From assembly GCF_003438995.1 (NCBI RefSeq), contig NZ_QSUN01000003.1, positions 227,507-291,506 of the forward strand: 64,000 nucleotides of DNA. The letters are read 5' to 3'. Every line of letters starts with the position of its first letter. The stretch's first letter is position 1. This DNA comes from Bacteroides sp. OM05-12. GTDB lineage: Bacteria; Bacteroidota; Bacteroidia; Bacteroidales; Bacteroidaceae. A model generated the notes under the pieces. It saw only the letters and a program-made list of their open reading frames with translations. It was not told where the DNA came from and ran no database searches. Positions 46,235 through 57,042 of this stretch are shown in pieces. Position numbers and translations under genes: made by a program.

Positions 46235-47962
46235 ATGAACTTATTAGAACTAAGTGAACAGGAAATAATCAGACGAAATAGTCTGAACGAATTACGGGAA
46301 ATGGGTATAGAGCCCTATCCTGCAGCAGAGTATGTAACAAACGCTTTTTCAACCGATATAAAAGCTGAATTCAAAGAAGATGCAGAACCTCGTCAGGTAT
46401 CCATAGCAGGACGTATTATGAGTCGCCGTGTAATGGGTAAAGCCTCTTTCGTAGAATTACAGGATTCCAAAGGACGTATCCAGGTTTATATCACCCGCGA
46501 CGACATCTGCCCGGAAGAAAATAAAGATTTATATACTACTGTATTCAAACGCCTGCTCGATTTAGGTGACTTTATCGGTATCGAAGGTTTTGTGTTCAAG
46601 ACTCAAATGGGAGAGATCAGCGTGCATGCACAAAAGTTGACCGTTCTTTCCAAATCCATCAAACCGCTTCCCATCGTAAAATATAAAGACGGTGTGGCAT
46701 ACGACAAGTTCGAAGATCCGGAACTCCGTTACCGTCAACGTTACGTAGATCTTGTTGTTAATGATGGCGTAAAAGATATTTTCATCAAAAGAAATAAAGT
46801 ATATACTTCCATGCGTGACTATTTTAACTCAAAAGGTTATATGGAAGTAGAAACCCCTATCCTGCAAGCTATCGCAGGTGGAGCGGCAGCACGCCCGTTC
46901 ATTACACACCACAACGCACTGGATATGCCGTTATATATGCGTATTGCCAGCGAATTATATCTGAAAAGATTAATCGTGGGTGGTTTTGAAGGCGTATACG
47001 AAATCGGTAAGAACTTCCGTAACGAAGGAATGGACCGCACACACAATCCGGAATTTACCTGCATGGAAATCTATGTAGCTTATAAGGATTACAATTGGAT
47101 GATGGAATTTACGGAAAAGATGATTGAAAAAATCTGTCTGGATGTAAATGGCACTACCGAAGTAAAAGTAGGTGATAACATTATCGACTTCAAAGCTCCT
47201 TACAAACGTGTCACCATGTTGGATTCCATTAAAGAACACACTGGATACGACTTGACCGGAATGGAAGAAGAGGAAATCCATGAGGTTTGCAAAAAGCTAA
47301 ACATGGAAATAGACGATACAATGGGAAAAGGTAAACTCATTGACGAAATATTCGGCGAATTCTGTGAAGGTACTTATATCCAACCGACTTTCATCACTGA
47401 TTATCCTATTGAAATGTCTCCATTGACAAAGAAACACCGGAACAATCCGGAACTGACAGAACGTTTCGAATTGATGGTGAATGGAAAAGAATTATGCAAC
47501 GCATACTCTGAGCTGAACGACCCGATAGATCAGTTGGAACGCTTTGAAGAACAAATGAAATTAAGCGAGAAGGGAGACGACGAAGCGATGATTATCGACA
47601 AAGACTTTGTTCGTGCATTGGAATATGGTATGCCTCCTACTTCAGGTATGGGTATCGGTATGGACCGCCTTGTCATGTTGATGACCGGACAATCCACTAT
47701 ACAAGAAGTTTTGTTCTTCCCGCAAATGCGTCCGGAAAAGGTTGTGCCGAAAGACTCCGTTGCGAAATTTATGGAACTGGGTATTCCAGAGGAATGGGTT
47801 CCATTAATTCAAAAAGCCGGATATAATTTAATATCCGATATGAAAGAAGTTAATCCCCAAAAGCTCCATATGGACATTTGTGGAATCAATAAGAAATATA
47901 AATTGGAATTAAACAATCCGTCAGTTGACACAGTAGCAGGCTGGATAAGCAAGATCGACTAA
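46235..47962 (+). CDS. lysS: Lysyl-tRNA synthetase, class II
   Basis: A 575-residue class II synthetase. The ATG at 46235 ([17 protein letters not shown]) is the usual Bacteroides start. An N-terminal OB-fold anticodon-binding domain ([21 protein letters not shown]) is followed by the catalytic core with [15 protein letters not shown] (motif 2) and [15 protein letters not shown] (motif 3). The protein carries a ~70-residue C-terminal extension after motif 3 ([18 protein letters not shown]), a helix-hairpin-like tail common in this phylum. gpsA follows 2 nt later. Confidence 0.96.
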   Translation: MNLLELSEQEIIRRNSLNELREMGIEPYPAAEYVTNAFSTDIKAEFKEDAEPRQVSIAGRIMSRRVMGKASFVELQDSKGRIQVYITRDDICPEENKDLYTTVFKRLLDLGDFIGIEGFVFKTQMGEISVHAQKLTVLSKSIKPLPIVKYKDGVAYDKFEDPELRYRQRYVDLVVNDGVKDIFIKRNKVYTSMRDYFNSKGYMEVETPILQAIAGGAAARPFITHHNALDMPLYMRIASELYLKRLIVGGFEGVYEIGKNFRNEGMDRTHNPEFTCMEIYVAYKDYNWMMEFTEKMIEKICLDVNGTTEVKVGDNIIDFKAPYKRVTMLDSIKEHTGYDLTGMEEEEIHEVCKKLNMEIDDTMGKGKLIDEIFGEFCEGTYIQPTFITDYPIEMSPLTKKHRNNPELTERFELMVNGKELCNAYSELNDPIDQLERFEEQMKLSEKGDDEAMIIDKDFVRALEYGMPPTSGMGIGMDRLVMLMTGQSTIQEVLFFPQMRPEKVVPKDSVAKFMELGIPEEWVPLIQKAGYNLISDMKEVNPQKLHMDICGINKKYKLELNNPSVDTVAGWISKID

Positions 47963-47964
47963 AG

Positions 47965-48960
47965 ATGAAACTACCTGGTAGAATAGCAATAATGGGCGGA
48001 GGTAGCTGGGCTACCGCCATTGCTAAGATGGCATTAGGTCAAGAAGATGAGATAAACTGGTACATGCGTAGAGATGACCGTATCGAGGATTTTAAACGCA
48101 TGGGGCACAATCCGGCTTATCTCACCGGTGTGAAATTTGACACGAAGCGCATTCATTTCTATTCCAATATAAACGATGTAGTAAAGGAATCGGATACACT
48201 TGTATTCGCCACTCCGTCACCTTACCTCAAGTCTCACTTGAAAAAGCTGAAAATAAAGATAAAAGACAAATTCATTGTCACAGCCATTAAAGGTATCGTA
48301 CCGGACGAGAATCTAATTGTATCCGAGTATTTTACAAAGATATATAATGTACCACCCGAGAACATTGCTGTTCTTGCCGGACCATGCCATGCCGAAGAAG
48401 TAGCGTTGGAACGCCTTTCTTACTTAACCATCGCATGTCCTGATATTGACAAAGCACGTATATTCGCAAGAAAGTTATCCAACCACTTTATCAAGACTTC
48501 AGTCAGCGACGATGTTGCGGGTATTGAATACGGTTCTGTATTAAAGAATGTATACGCTATAGCAGCAGGTATCTGTAGCGGATTGAAATACGGTGATAAC
48601 TTTCAAGCCGTGTTGATTTCCAATGCAATCCAAGAGATGAACCGTTTCCTGAATACAGTACATCCGATAAACAGACAAGTTACCGATTCCGTATATTTAG
48701 GTGACCTGCTTGTTACTTCCTATTCCAACTTCAGCCGTAACCGTACATTCGGTAGCATGATCGGAAAAGGATACTCTGTAAAGAGCGCCCAGATAGAAAT
48801 GGAAATGATCGCAGAAGGATATTACGGTACCAAATGTATTAAAGAGCTTAATAAACATTATCATGTGAACATGCCGATACTTGATGCTGTTTACAACATA
48901 TTGTATGAGCGCATATCACCTATGATTGAGATAAAATTATTAACTGATTCATTCAGATAA
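47965..48960 (+). CDS. gpsA: Glycerol-3-phosphate dehydrogenase [NAD(P)+]
   Basis: A 331-residue enzyme that reduces dihydroxyacetone phosphate to glycerol 3-phosphate for phospholipids. The Rossmann loop [11 protein letters not shown] is at the N-terminus; [10 protein letters not shown] and the catalytic-lysine region [12 protein letters not shown] are present. It sits between lysS (2 nt) and pgi (13 nt), forming an operon that I recognise from Bacteroides. Confidence 0.95.
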   Translation: MKLPGRIAIMGGGSWATAIAKMALGQEDEINWYMRRDDRIEDFKRMGHNPAYLTGVKFDTKRIHFYSNINDVVKESDTLVFATPSPYLKSHLKKLKIKIKDKFIVTAIKGIVPDENLIVSEYFTKIYNVPPENIAVLAGPCHAEEVALERLSYLTIACPDIDKARIFARKLSNHFIKTSVSDDVAGIEYGSVLKNVYAIAAGICSGLKYGDNFQAVLISNAIQEMNRFLNTVHPINRQVTDSVYLGDLLVTSYSNFSRNRTFGSMIGKGYSVKSAQIEMEMIAEGYYGTKCIKELNKHYHVNMPILDAVYNILYERISPMIEIKLLTDSFR

Positions 48961-48973
48961 ACATTACAGTGTT

Positions 48974-50320
48974 ATGAAAAATATTAGTTTGAACATCGAA
49001 AAGGCTTTAGGATTTGTTTCTAAAGAAACAATTGCCGCTTATGAGCCTAAGGTAAAAGCTTGCATTGAAGCCCTTGACAAAGGGACAGGAAAAGGTAACG
49101 ATTTCTTAGGATGGCTTCATCTGCCTTCTTCTATAAGCAAAGAACACTTGGAAGACTTGAAAGCTACCGCAAAAGTATTAAGAGAGAATTGTGAAGTAGT
49201 AGTTGTTGCCGGTATCGGAGGCAGTTACTTAGGAGCACGCGCTGTAATAGAAGCACTGTCAAACAGCTTCCAATGGTTACAAGACAAGAAAGACGCCCCA
49301 ACTATTGTTTATGCGGGACACAATATCGGAGAAGATTATTTATATGAATTGACTACTTTCCTGAAAGACAAGAAATTCGGCGTTATCAATATCTCCAAAT
49401 CAGGTACTACAACGGAAACGGCTTTGGCTTTCCGTCTATTGAAAAAGCAATGTGAAGACCAACGCGGAAAAGAAATGGCAAAGAAAGTCATCGTTGCCAT
49501 TACTGACGCAAAGAAAGGTGCAGCACGTACCACAGCTGACAAAGAAGGATATAAATCTTTCATTATTCCGGATAATGTAGGCGGACGCTTCTCTGTTCTG
49601 ACCCCGGTAGGTCTATTGCCAATCGCTGTTGCCGGATACGATATTGAGAAATTAGTAGAAGGCGCACGTAAGATGGAAGAAGTTTGCAGTAACACCGCTA
49701 CTTCTTATTGGGAAAATCCGGCTGCCGTCTATGCCGCTACCCGTAACGAACTCTACAAAGAAGGAAAGAAGATAGAAATACTTGTTAACTTCCAGCCGAA
49801 ACTTCACTATGTATCCGAATGGTGGAAACAGCTTTACGGAGAATCTGAAGGTAAGGAGCACAAAGGTATCTTCCCTGCTTCCGTGGATTTCTCCACAGAT
49901 CTTCACTCTATGGGACAATGGATTCAGGAAGGTGAACGTACCATCTTTGAAACGGTTATCTCTGTAGAAAATCCTAACCATAAACTCGAAGTTCCTTCTG
50001 ATGAAGCAAATCTCGATGGTTTGAACTTCTTGGCAGGCAAACGAGTGGATGAAGTTAATAAGATGGCAGAATTAGGTACACAGTTAGCACACGTTGACGG
50101 TGGTGTTCCAAACTTACGCATTATTATGCCGGAGTTAAATGAATACTATATCGGACAATTGCTTTATTTCTTTGAAATAGGTTGTGGTATCAGCGGTTAT
50201 ATTTTAGATGTAAATCCATTCAATCAACCGGGAGTTGAAGCATACAAAAAGAATATGTTTGCCTTACTGAATAAACCGGGATACGAAGAGGAGTCAAAAG
50301 CTATCCGTGCAAAATTATAG
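48974..50320 (+). CDS. pgi: Glucose-6-phosphate isomerase
   Basis: A 448-residue glycolytic isomerase of the shorter bacterial type. Signatures: [16 protein letters not shown] (sugar phosphate binding), [16 protein letters not shown], and the late [27 protein letters not shown]. It is the last gene of the lysS-gpsA-pgi operon and is followed by a strong terminator. Confidence 0.96.
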   Translation: MKNISLNIEKALGFVSKETIAAYEPKVKACIEALDKGTGKGNDFLGWLHLPSSISKEHLEDLKATAKVLRENCEVVVVAGIGGSYLGARAVIEALSNSFQWLQDKKDAPTIVYAGHNIGEDYLYELTTFLKDKKFGVINISKSGTTTETALAFRLLKKQCEDQRGKEMAKKVIVAITDAKKGAARTTADKEGYKSFIIPDNVGGRFSVLTPVGLLPIAVAGYDIEKLVEGARKMEEVCSNTATSYWENPAAVYAATRNELYKEGKKIEILVNFQPKLHYVSEWWKQLYGESEGKEHKGIFPASVDFSTDLHSMGQWIQEGERTIFETVISVENPNHKLEVPSDEANLDGLNFLAGKRVDEVNKMAELGTQLAHVDGGVPNLRIIMPELNEYYIGQLLYFFEIGCGISGYILDVNPFNQPGVEAYKKNMFALLNKPGYEEESKAIRAKL

Positions 50321-50346
50321 TTAGAACATCATAATAACAGACAAGA

Positions 50347-50384
50347 ACGTCCGGACAAAAAATAAAAAATGTCCGGACGTTTTT
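50347..50384 (+). terminator. Terminator after pgi
   Basis: ACGTCCGGACA (50347-50357) pairs perfectly with TGTCCGGACGT (50370-50380), followed by TTTT. A third copy, GTCCGGACA at 50392-50400, allows an alternative stem on either strand before the convergent minus-strand gene. Confidence 0.9.
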
Positions 50385-50422
50385 ATATTCAGTCCGGACA
50401 TTTTAAAAGTCATATTAAAGAA

Positions 50423-53400
50423 CTACTTCAACATTATCTTATGGACTTCCACTCCATCTTTCGTACTAATCTTTAAGAAATAAACGCCTCTATTTAATCC
50501 GATCAAATCAATTGTTTTTTCTCCATTAACCGTCACCACAGGCATCCCATTTGCGGTAAACAATTCTGCAACCGTATAATCACCTTCAACATAAAGTCTG
50601 TTGGTAGCAGGATTCGGATATACACTTACCGTTATCTCTTTTTCAATATCTTCAATAGCATCAACCGTTTTACCATTAACCAATATAGAAACATTCGGCA
50701 TACGCAGACTAACCGCACTTTCAACATCCGGTCCGAAAGGTATAGATTCATTAAAATAATATCGGGTACGTCCCTCTCCTATTACATCATTATCCTCCGT
50801 ATAAAGGAAATTATTTCCTTTGAATGTATTACCTGCATCACCGATACGTTCCGTAAGGAAACAAAGATTCTTCCCTGCATATTCAAATGGACTATCCAAA
50901 TCCAATACCAAAATATTATTTTGGGGATCAATCGAAATTAAGCCTTCGAAAACTTTGGTAAATTGTTCATCATCAATATAATTATCCAATAAGGTTCCTA
51001 CTTCTGTATTAGCCATTGATATACGCACTTTTACATTTTGGGCAGCCATACCATAAACAGGGGATATATAATAATAATAAGCTAATTTTTCTATTTTACC
51101 AGATGTAAATTGTAAATCAGCAGGAAGATACAATGTCTGAGCACGACTAAATGGCATATCCATAACAAATGGATAATTAGGTGAGAAATCTACAGATTTT
51201 GCATTACCTACATATTGCCAACTCAAATTTCCAGCAGGAAGCGATTCGACTACAAATTCAGGAGATATATCATTTGACGTATCTTCATCACCATCCAACA
51301 CGACCCTTCCCCTGAGATGTCTCGTTCCTGATTGAGGCAACGTGCATTTTACTTGAACGAATAACTCTTTTTGAGGTGCTAATTCTCGTTCCACATTATT
51401 CATACCTAATACATTCATGTCCTCATCAATCACTTCTACCCGATAAGTGGAAACATTTTCCGCACCGTTATTCAAGACAGTCACTTCATAGAAGTTGGAT
51501 TCATTTTGTATCGGGGCAGTCATTCCTTTCAATCGGATAGCCTCCATATCTTTTATAAATGAACTCTCTAAAGATATATCGGTTATTTGTATCATCCATT
51601 GACTCGGATCTGAATAACATTGGAATCCCAGATTATATTCTCCCGTTTCTGCCACATCAAAAACAGCAATCACCGGCTGGAAATTCTGATCATTCAATGT
51701 AGTGTAATCGCCAATAACTTTTATCTGAGCCTCATGATCGGCATCACCGCATAAAACTGTTCTGAATTTTTCCTGAGCAAGAGTTCCGCCCAAACGTACT
51801 CTAAACATTAAAGTATAAGTTCTACCCTTTTCCAGTCTAAACGGAGCAGAGAAAAACCATTCATCAGCCTGAAGAACCGGTTCTACATCATAGTTATAGA
51901 TATCATATTCCAAGAACCAATCCTTTGTACCTTTATAATTATGTCCAAACTCCCATGTGCAACCATCTCCATTAGCATCATCAATAACCCATAAGTTTCG
52001 TGCTTCTTCCGTACTAAAGTCACAGAAATATGGAACACTCATGGCAGGACCCACAAACAGTTTATTTGTTTGCGCTTTCACACCTTCACCCTCAGATGTT
52101 TTAGGTATAATCTCATAAGAATAAGCATTCAAAGCAGTAATCGTATTATCCGTACAAGTTGTCACCTCTAAATTCTCACCTATAAGCTTGTTATCAGGAT
52201 AACGAACCACATCATATTTTATTCCGTCAGCATCAAACCATCCTCCATTCATGGAAGATACCGGAGCCCTCCAACTTATTTTGGTTTGATAAGTTTCATT
52301 TACCTTTGTCAAAACAAGATTCTCCACTGCACCGGGAACATCTTTTCCTACATATAGCTGTTTGGACTTAATTGCTTTCCCTTCACCTTCTTCGTTCGAA
52401 GCAATCAATTTATAAACTACATATCCATTTTCAGAGAGATGATCCGTCCACTCCGCACCGACACCTACCGCTGGATTATCAATGGTATGAACAATCTCCT
52501 CATTTCTATAAATATCTATTTTCGTAAGAGCTGTTAATGTCTCACCACCAATCGTTTGTGATGGATTTGTCCAAGACAACTTCACTGTTAATGCTCCCTG
52601 TTCTCCTGCAGCAACATTCAACTCCGAAACAGCAGCCGGAGTATCAGTCGATTGAGGTTTAGAAGGGACATGCAAAGCCACAATCTCTGCATAAAACCCC
52701 AACGGACTGCCTATACGCGTGGCTTCACCAGTCTCGACATTTATAGTTGCCAAAAAACTCTCACTATCTTCTGTATATGCAGCCCAATAAAGCGTATTAT
52801 CACTTCGGTCAAAATCCATTGACTGAATGTACCATGGATATTCATTTGTTGAACCAATAATATTTTCAGAACGGTTTTCTAAATCTATCCGGCATAAATT
52901 TCCCTCAGTTGTAACTCCATACATGCTTCCTTCATTATTGACTGCTAATGTCCAATACTCAAATTCAAGAGGAAACAATTCCGTACAGTCTCCGGTTTCC
53001 AAATTGACGACATATAATGAAGACAACTCCGCACCGGATACACATCCTACCCCATACATTGTATTAGTAGTATAATCGTAAGTCATATCTCTGAAACACG
53101 GATCTGTAGATTTATCATAACTCTTTATTTTATTTTCTTCCCCTGTTATCAAGTCTATAGAAGAAAAAGACACAGGACTATCTAATGAATGATCCTGCAA
53201 ATACATAACATCATTTGCACAAGCACCGGCAGAAACATCCAATTCACTGGTCCATTCAACAGCAAACTCATCCGGTTGTGCCAAAGTAAATGTTCCCATG
53301 CCCATTTGGAAACCTTCATCTTCACCATAACTAAAGTCATATATGAGATACCCCCATATCGCTTTATCACTTTCGGTTTTCATCATTGTTTTATTAATCC

Positions 53401-53581
53401 GTTTCCGATGATGGATACCGGAATAAGATTCGAATGTTTTTCTAAGTCCGGAAGGACCTGAATACTTCAACTCCATTGGTTTATGCTTCTTCGTTTTGTC
53501 GATAGGTTGCGAGAATGCATCCACATTACCGAAAAATACCAATACCATAAAGGTTAATAAATAAAGATAGAATTTTCTCAT
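50423..53581 (-). CDS. Large secreted multi-domain protein with T9SS-like C-terminus
   Basis: A 1052-residue secreted protein with a signal peptide (MRKFYLYLLTFMVLVFFGNVDA). Residues of about 100-310 hold a WD/YVTN-like beta-propeller segment (NTMYGVGCVSGAELSSLYVV, TLYWAAYTEDSESFLATI). Two fibronectin III-like domains follow (VKLSWTNPSQTIGGETL and TKISWRAPVSSMNGG), then a jelly-roll domain of the choice-of-anchor type (DEWFFSAPFRLEKGRTYTLMF) and further beta modules. The end (VSVYPNPATNRLYVEGDYTV ... GVYFLKISTKDGVEVHKIMLK) is a classic type A sorting domain. It is divergent from the TPR-HTH sensor gene. Confidence 0.8.
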   Translation of the reverse strand: MRKFYLYLLTFMVLVFFGNVDAFSQPIDKTKKHKPMELKYSGPSGLRKTFESYSGIHHRKRINKTMMKTESDKAIWGYLIYDFSYGEDEGFQMGMGTFTLAQPDEFAVEWTSELDVSAGACANDVMYLQDHSLDSPVSFSSIDLITGEENKIKSYDKSTDPCFRDMTYDYTTNTMYGVGCVSGAELSSLYVVNLETGDCTELFPLEFEYWTLAVNNEGSMYGVTTEGNLCRIDLENRSENIIGSTNEYPWYIQSMDFDRSDNTLYWAAYTEDSESFLATINVETGEATRIGSPLGFYAEIVALHVPSKPQSTDTPAAVSELNVAAGEQGALTVKLSWTNPSQTIGGETLTALTKIDIYRNEEIVHTIDNPAVGVGAEWTDHLSENGYVVYKLIASNEEGEGKAIKSKQLYVGKDVPGAVENLVLTKVNETYQTKISWRAPVSSMNGGWFDADGIKYDVVRYPDNKLIGENLEVTTCTDNTITALNAYSYEIIPKTSEGEGVKAQTNKLFVGPAMSVPYFCDFSTEEARNLWVIDDANGDGCTWEFGHNYKGTKDWFLEYDIYNYDVEPVLQADEWFFSAPFRLEKGRTYTLMFRVRLGGTLAQEKFRTVLCGDADHEAQIKVIGDYTTLNDQNFQPVIAVFDVAETGEYNLGFQCYSDPSQWMIQITDISLESSFIKDMEAIRLKGMTAPIQNESNFYEVTVLNNGAENVSTYRVEVIDEDMNVLGMNNVERELAPQKELFVQVKCTLPQSGTRHLRGRVVLDGDEDTSNDISPEFVVESLPAGNLSWQYVGNAKSVDFSPNYPFVMDMPFSRAQTLYLPADLQFTSGKIEKLAYYYYISPVYGMAAQNVKVRISMANTEVGTLLDNYIDDEQFTKVFEGLISIDPQNNILVLDLDSPFEYAGKNLCFLTERIGDAGNTFKGNNFLYTEDNDVIGEGRTRYYFNESIPFGPDVESAVSLRMPNVSILVNGKTVDAIEDIEKEITVSVYPNPATNRLYVEGDYTVAELFTANGMPVVTVNGEKTIDLIGLNRGVYFLKISTKDGVEVHKIMLK

Positions 53582-53743
53582 AACTATATAATAATTGATT
53601 TCCCCAAATGTAAGGTTCTTATTTCAATAAATCAGCTTTTAAAGAGTATACAAAAGGTAACGAAAAGAAGGAAAACTACAAAAAACTACCATTTTCATTT
53701 AAAATTAGCGATATTTGCAGAAACATAGTAGTAATTACATTAT

Positions 53744-55525
53744 ATGATCATAAGACAAAACTATATATACATTCTTCTACTTTTCTTCATTATTTCGGTG
53801 CGTATATTCGCAACCGGAAGTTCACGACAAGATAGCATCAACTTATTCTATTCTATCTATAATCAGATAGATGAAACCAAATACAGTCAGACTAATAAAG
53901 CTGATTCTCTAGTTAATGAGCTAAATATTCTTGCTTTACATTTAAAAAATAATCCATTATATACTTCACGTGCAATCTTTCAGGATATAACCTTACAATA
54001 CATATCTGGATATCAAACAAAAAATTACACTGATTCTATTTGCTATTTAATACAACATTGCGATAGTACCCGGTATCCATACGAATACAGTCTTTTATAT
54101 TACTCCTTATTCATGACAGAATTCCTATCCAATGAATACACCAATGCTTGCAATTACGGATTACAAGCATTAAAATATGCAACAAAATCAAATAATAAAA
54201 ATCTCATAGCAGAAATAAATAAATCCATTTCACGACTCTTCAGAACCATAGGAGAATATAGTAATTCTTTGGAATATGGATATAGGGCGCTAGAATATTA
54301 TAAAAGAAATAAAAATAAAGAAAAAGAACTAGGTATGCGGATTAACCTCTATAACTCTTTATATCTTTCAGGAGAAAAAGAACAAGCCATTACCCAACTT
54401 TTAAAATACATACCCACTATAAAAAAAATAGATAGTCCATACCTTCTTACAGCTGCATATATAAATTTAGGAGCCTTTTATGTTAAAGATTCTCGAAGAA
54501 ATAAATCCTTTGAATTCTACAAAAAAGCATTAGATATATCTAAACAGATAGATAATTATTCTTTAACTATCACTATACTCCATAATATCGGAGCATATTA
54601 TCTTCGAGTTAACCAACCGGATTCTTCTTACAAATATTTAAAAAGAGTCGAAGCTTATTATATAAAACATAATATAGACGAACGTCTTACCGGAACTTAT
54701 GCCGGACTCTCGCTATCTTTTTCCCAAAAGAAACAATATGACAGTGCCTACATTTACCACGTTCTTTATGACTCGATACGTAATCATTTATTAGGAAATG
54801 AGAGGATTTCACTTATAAACAAGACAGAAGCGAAATACATATTAAGTGATTATCAAAACAAATTAAAAATAGCCCATGATGAATATACAATCAAAAAGAA
54901 ACAAACCGTGATCCTCGTCATTTCTGCAACGGGAGTGATCCTCATTATATTGTTGACTCTCCTTATTGTCGTCAAGCAAAAGAAAATTGTATTACAGCAA
55001 AAAGAACTAAAGGAGTTAGAAAATAAGCAACTCAACAAAAAACTACAAGAGGAAAAGGAGAGTTCTCAACAGCAAAAAAAAGAATTTACTCAAACAATAG
55101 ATTCAAGAAACAGAGAAATAAGCACTTCTCTACTTCTATTATCCAATAAAAATCTCATTCTAAACAAAATACTACAATTAACGAACAATTACAACCAAGA
55201 GAAATCTGATCTGGAATTTTACAAGAAAGAAATAGATACACTTATAAAAGATAATTTGAATATTGACGAAGAATGGAATGAATTTAAAATGCATTTTGAA
55301 AAAGTACATCCTTTATTTTTTCACAAACTAAAGCAACAATCAAAAGAACTGACAGAAAATGATCTACGACTTTGCGCTTATATTAAAATAGGTATGAGAG
55401 CTAAAGAAATTGCCCAAATCTTATCAGTATCACCTGACAGTATAAAAATGAGTAGATATCGCATAAAGAAAAAACTTAATGCAATCGGAGATACTTCAAT
55501 TGATGACTTTCTCCGTGATTTATAA
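53744..55525 (+). CDS. Membrane-bound TPR sensor with C-terminal HTH
   Basis: A 593-residue regulator: signal peptide (IYILLLFFIISVRIFATG), periplasmic TPR repeats across about residues 110-360 (SLEYGYRALEYYKRNKNKEKE, SFEFYKKALDISKQIDNYSL), one transmembrane helix (VILVISATGVILIILLTLLIVV), a long coiled coil (QKELKELENKQLNKKLQEEK), and a LuxR-like helix-turn-helix at the end (LTENDLRLCAYIKIGMRAKE, then SPDSIKMSRYRIKKKL). It is encoded divergently from the large secreted protein and likely controls it or nearby surface genes. Confidence 0.83.
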   Translation: MIIRQNYIYILLLFFIISVRIFATGSSRQDSINLFYSIYNQIDETKYSQTNKADSLVNELNILALHLKNNPLYTSRAIFQDITLQYISGYQTKNYTDSICYLIQHCDSTRYPYEYSLLYYSLFMTEFLSNEYTNACNYGLQALKYATKSNNKNLIAEINKSISRLFRTIGEYSNSLEYGYRALEYYKRNKNKEKELGMRINLYNSLYLSGEKEQAITQLLKYIPTIKKIDSPYLLTAAYINLGAFYVKDSRRNKSFEFYKKALDISKQIDNYSLTITILHNIGAYYLRVNQPDSSYKYLKRVEAYYIKHNIDERLTGTYAGLSLSFSQKKQYDSAYIYHVLYDSIRNHLLGNERISLINKTEAKYILSDYQNKLKIAHDEYTIKKKQTVILVISATGVILIILLTLLIVVKQKKIVLQQKELKELENKQLNKKLQEEKESSQQQKKEFTQTIDSRNREISTSLLLLSNKNLILNKILQLTNNYNQEKSDLEFYKKEIDTLIKDNLNIDEEWNEFKMHFEKVHPLFFHKLKQQSKELTENDLRLCAYIKIGMRAKEIAQILSVSPDSIKMSRYRIKKKLNAIGDTSIDDFLRDL

Positions 55526-55529
55526 AAAA

Positions 55530-56015
55530 CTAGTCATTTTCTCTATGACTCTTACTTACAATTTTAAATACCAACTCTTCTTTAGTACCCTTATCATCCG
55601 TATTCAGATAAAATCTTAATTTCAATGTATCTTTCGTTGAAGGAGCAATTGTCTCTACTGCTACATTAGTTTTCACTACTCCATCTTTAAAACGTAAGAC
55701 TCCCTCTTTAAGGTTTGTCAGATCATCACTTACAACATCTTTTTCAAATTCAATAGCTTTTTGATATCCGCTAACTTCATTCTCTCCATAATTTACTTCT
55801 GTATTGAATGAGCTTAGAGTGCCATCATAAGCTTCCAATGTAGTAAACACTCGGACCGTAGCATTCATCGGAATAGGATAAAGGATATTACGTCCTATCG
55901 ATTCACCATTAATTTGAATAGAATCAACCGTTATTAATGGTATACCTCCCATACCATCACTGCATGAGACCATTCCCAAGGCAAGAAATGGGATAATAAG
56001 AAATGTATTTTTCAT
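55530..56015 (-). CDS. Small predicted lipoprotein
   Basis: A 161-residue protein with the lipobox GMVSC|SDGMGG (Cys about residue 18). The mature part is a single beta-rich domain with no recognised family (VDSIQINGESIGRNIL, TLKLRFYLNTDD). The gene converges on the TPR-HTH gene with only 4 nt between stops. On the minus strand TTTG (56072-56069), 18 nt, TATTTTTG (56050-56043) is a plausible promoter. Function unknown. Confidence 0.7.
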   Translation of the reverse strand: MKNTFLIIPFLALGMVSCSDGMGGIPLITVDSIQINGESIGRNILYPIPMNATVRVFTTLEAYDGTLSSFNTEVNYGENEVSGYQKAIEFEKDVVSDDLTNLKEGVLRFKDGVVKTNVAVETIAPSTKDTLKLRFYLNTDDKGTKEELVFKIVSKSHREND

Positions 56016-56134
56016 CTCTATAAAATAACATATTTATTTTTGCAAAAATAGATGAAATATTTTAATATCAAAAGAAATACTCGTCTTTTAGTTGGTTATT
56101 TGTATCTTTGTAGCTCAAATAATGTATATACAAA

Positions 56135-56866
56135 ATGTTTCAAGAATCTATCAATCAGTATTTAAAAGCCAATAATTATAACTCACTGCACCTGAAATCC
56201 GTCCTTTTCGACATGGACGGAGTATTATTCGATTCAATGCCATACCATGCTGATGCATGGCATAAGACAATGGCACATCATGGTCTTAACTTAAGCCGTG
56301 AAGAAGCCTATTTACATGAAGGACGTACCGGAGCATCCACTATTAATATTGTATGCAAGCGAGAAAGAGGTTATGAGGCTTCTGAGGATGAAATAAAAAC
56401 GATCTACGCAGAAAAGAGTGAAGAATTCAATAAAAATCCGGAAGTTCAGCGAATGCCCGGAGCACTAGAAGTATTAACCAAAATAAAACAAGATGGCTTA
56501 TTCTCAATGGTTGTAACCGGTTCCGGACAACATTCATTGATTAATCGCCTTAATACAAATTTTCCGGGTATATTCACACCAGAATTAATGGTCACAGCAT
56601 TTGATGTAAAATATGGCAAACCAAACCCTGAACCTTATTTAATGGCTTTAAAGAAAGGTAACCTCAAAGCCAATGAAGCAATTGTGGTAGAAAATGCCCC
56701 ATTAGGCGTAGAAGCAGGGCACGCTGCCGGCATTTTTACTGTGGCTGTCAATACCGGACCTCTTGATGACAAAGTTTTATTAGCTGCCGGAGCCGATTTA
56801 TTATTCCCATCCATGCAAGCATTTTGTGATTCGTGGGAAGATTTATTTAAAGAATTAAAAGGATAA
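56135..56866 (+). CDS. HAD-family phosphatase, beta-phosphoglucomutase-like
   Basis: A 243-residue HAD enzyme. Motif I is LFDMDGVLFDS near residue 27 with the nucleophilic Asp; a helical cap follows; motif II is MVVTGSG, motif III is YGKPNPEPYL and motif IV is VVENAPLGVEAG. Substrate is probably a sugar phosphate. Promoter -7 element TATCTTTG at 56103-56110. It is the last chromosomal gene before the island boundary. Confidence 0.9.
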   Translation: MFQESINQYLKANNYNSLHLKSVLFDMDGVLFDSMPYHADAWHKTMAHHGLNLSREEAYLHEGRTGASTINIVCKRERGYEASEDEIKTIYAEKSEEFNKNPEVQRMPGALEVLTKIKQDGLFSMVVTGSGQHSLINRLNTNFPGIFTPELMVTAFDVKYGKPNPEPYLMALKKGNLKANEAIVVENAPLGVEAGHAAGIFTVAVNTGPLDDKVLLAAGADLLFPSMQAFCDSWEDLFKELKG

Positions 56867-56953
56867 AATATCATTTTAATGGACTAAACTAAAGCTATTT
56901 AAGCATAAAAATAACAGCAAAGACCATTATAAGTTATAGAAATGACAAAAAAG

Positions 56954-56994
56954 AAACGTTATTATCACTGAATCAGTATAATAACGTTTTTTCT
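56954..56994. terminator. Bidirectional terminator at the tRNA 3' end
   Basis: AAACGTTATTAT (56954-56965) pairs with ATAATAACGTTT (56978-56989), with ACT/AGT extending the stem. T-tracts on both strands. Read on the minus strand it stands directly after the tRNA 3' end, as expected for the original tRNA transcript. Confidence 0.85.
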
Positions 56995-56997
56995 TCG

Positions 56998-57042
56998 TGA
57001 CCCCGGTGGGACTCAAACCCACGACCTTCAGAACCGGAATCT
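56998..57042 (-). other. tRNA 3' fragment, tRNA-Arg(CCG)-like attachment site
   Basis: Minus-strand sequence from the anticodon loop to the discriminator base: loop TTCCGGT (anticodon CCG) at 57039-57033, 3' stem TCTGA, variable AGGTC, T-arm GTGGG-TTTGAGT-CCCAC (57022-57006) and acceptor strand CGGGGTC plus A. Upstream of the loop only AGA fits the stem; beyond it the sequence is unrelated and there is no D-arm or 5' acceptor strand. Such 3' duplicates mark the end of elements integrated into tRNA genes. Anticodon assignment is my reading of a partial molecule. Confidence 0.82.
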
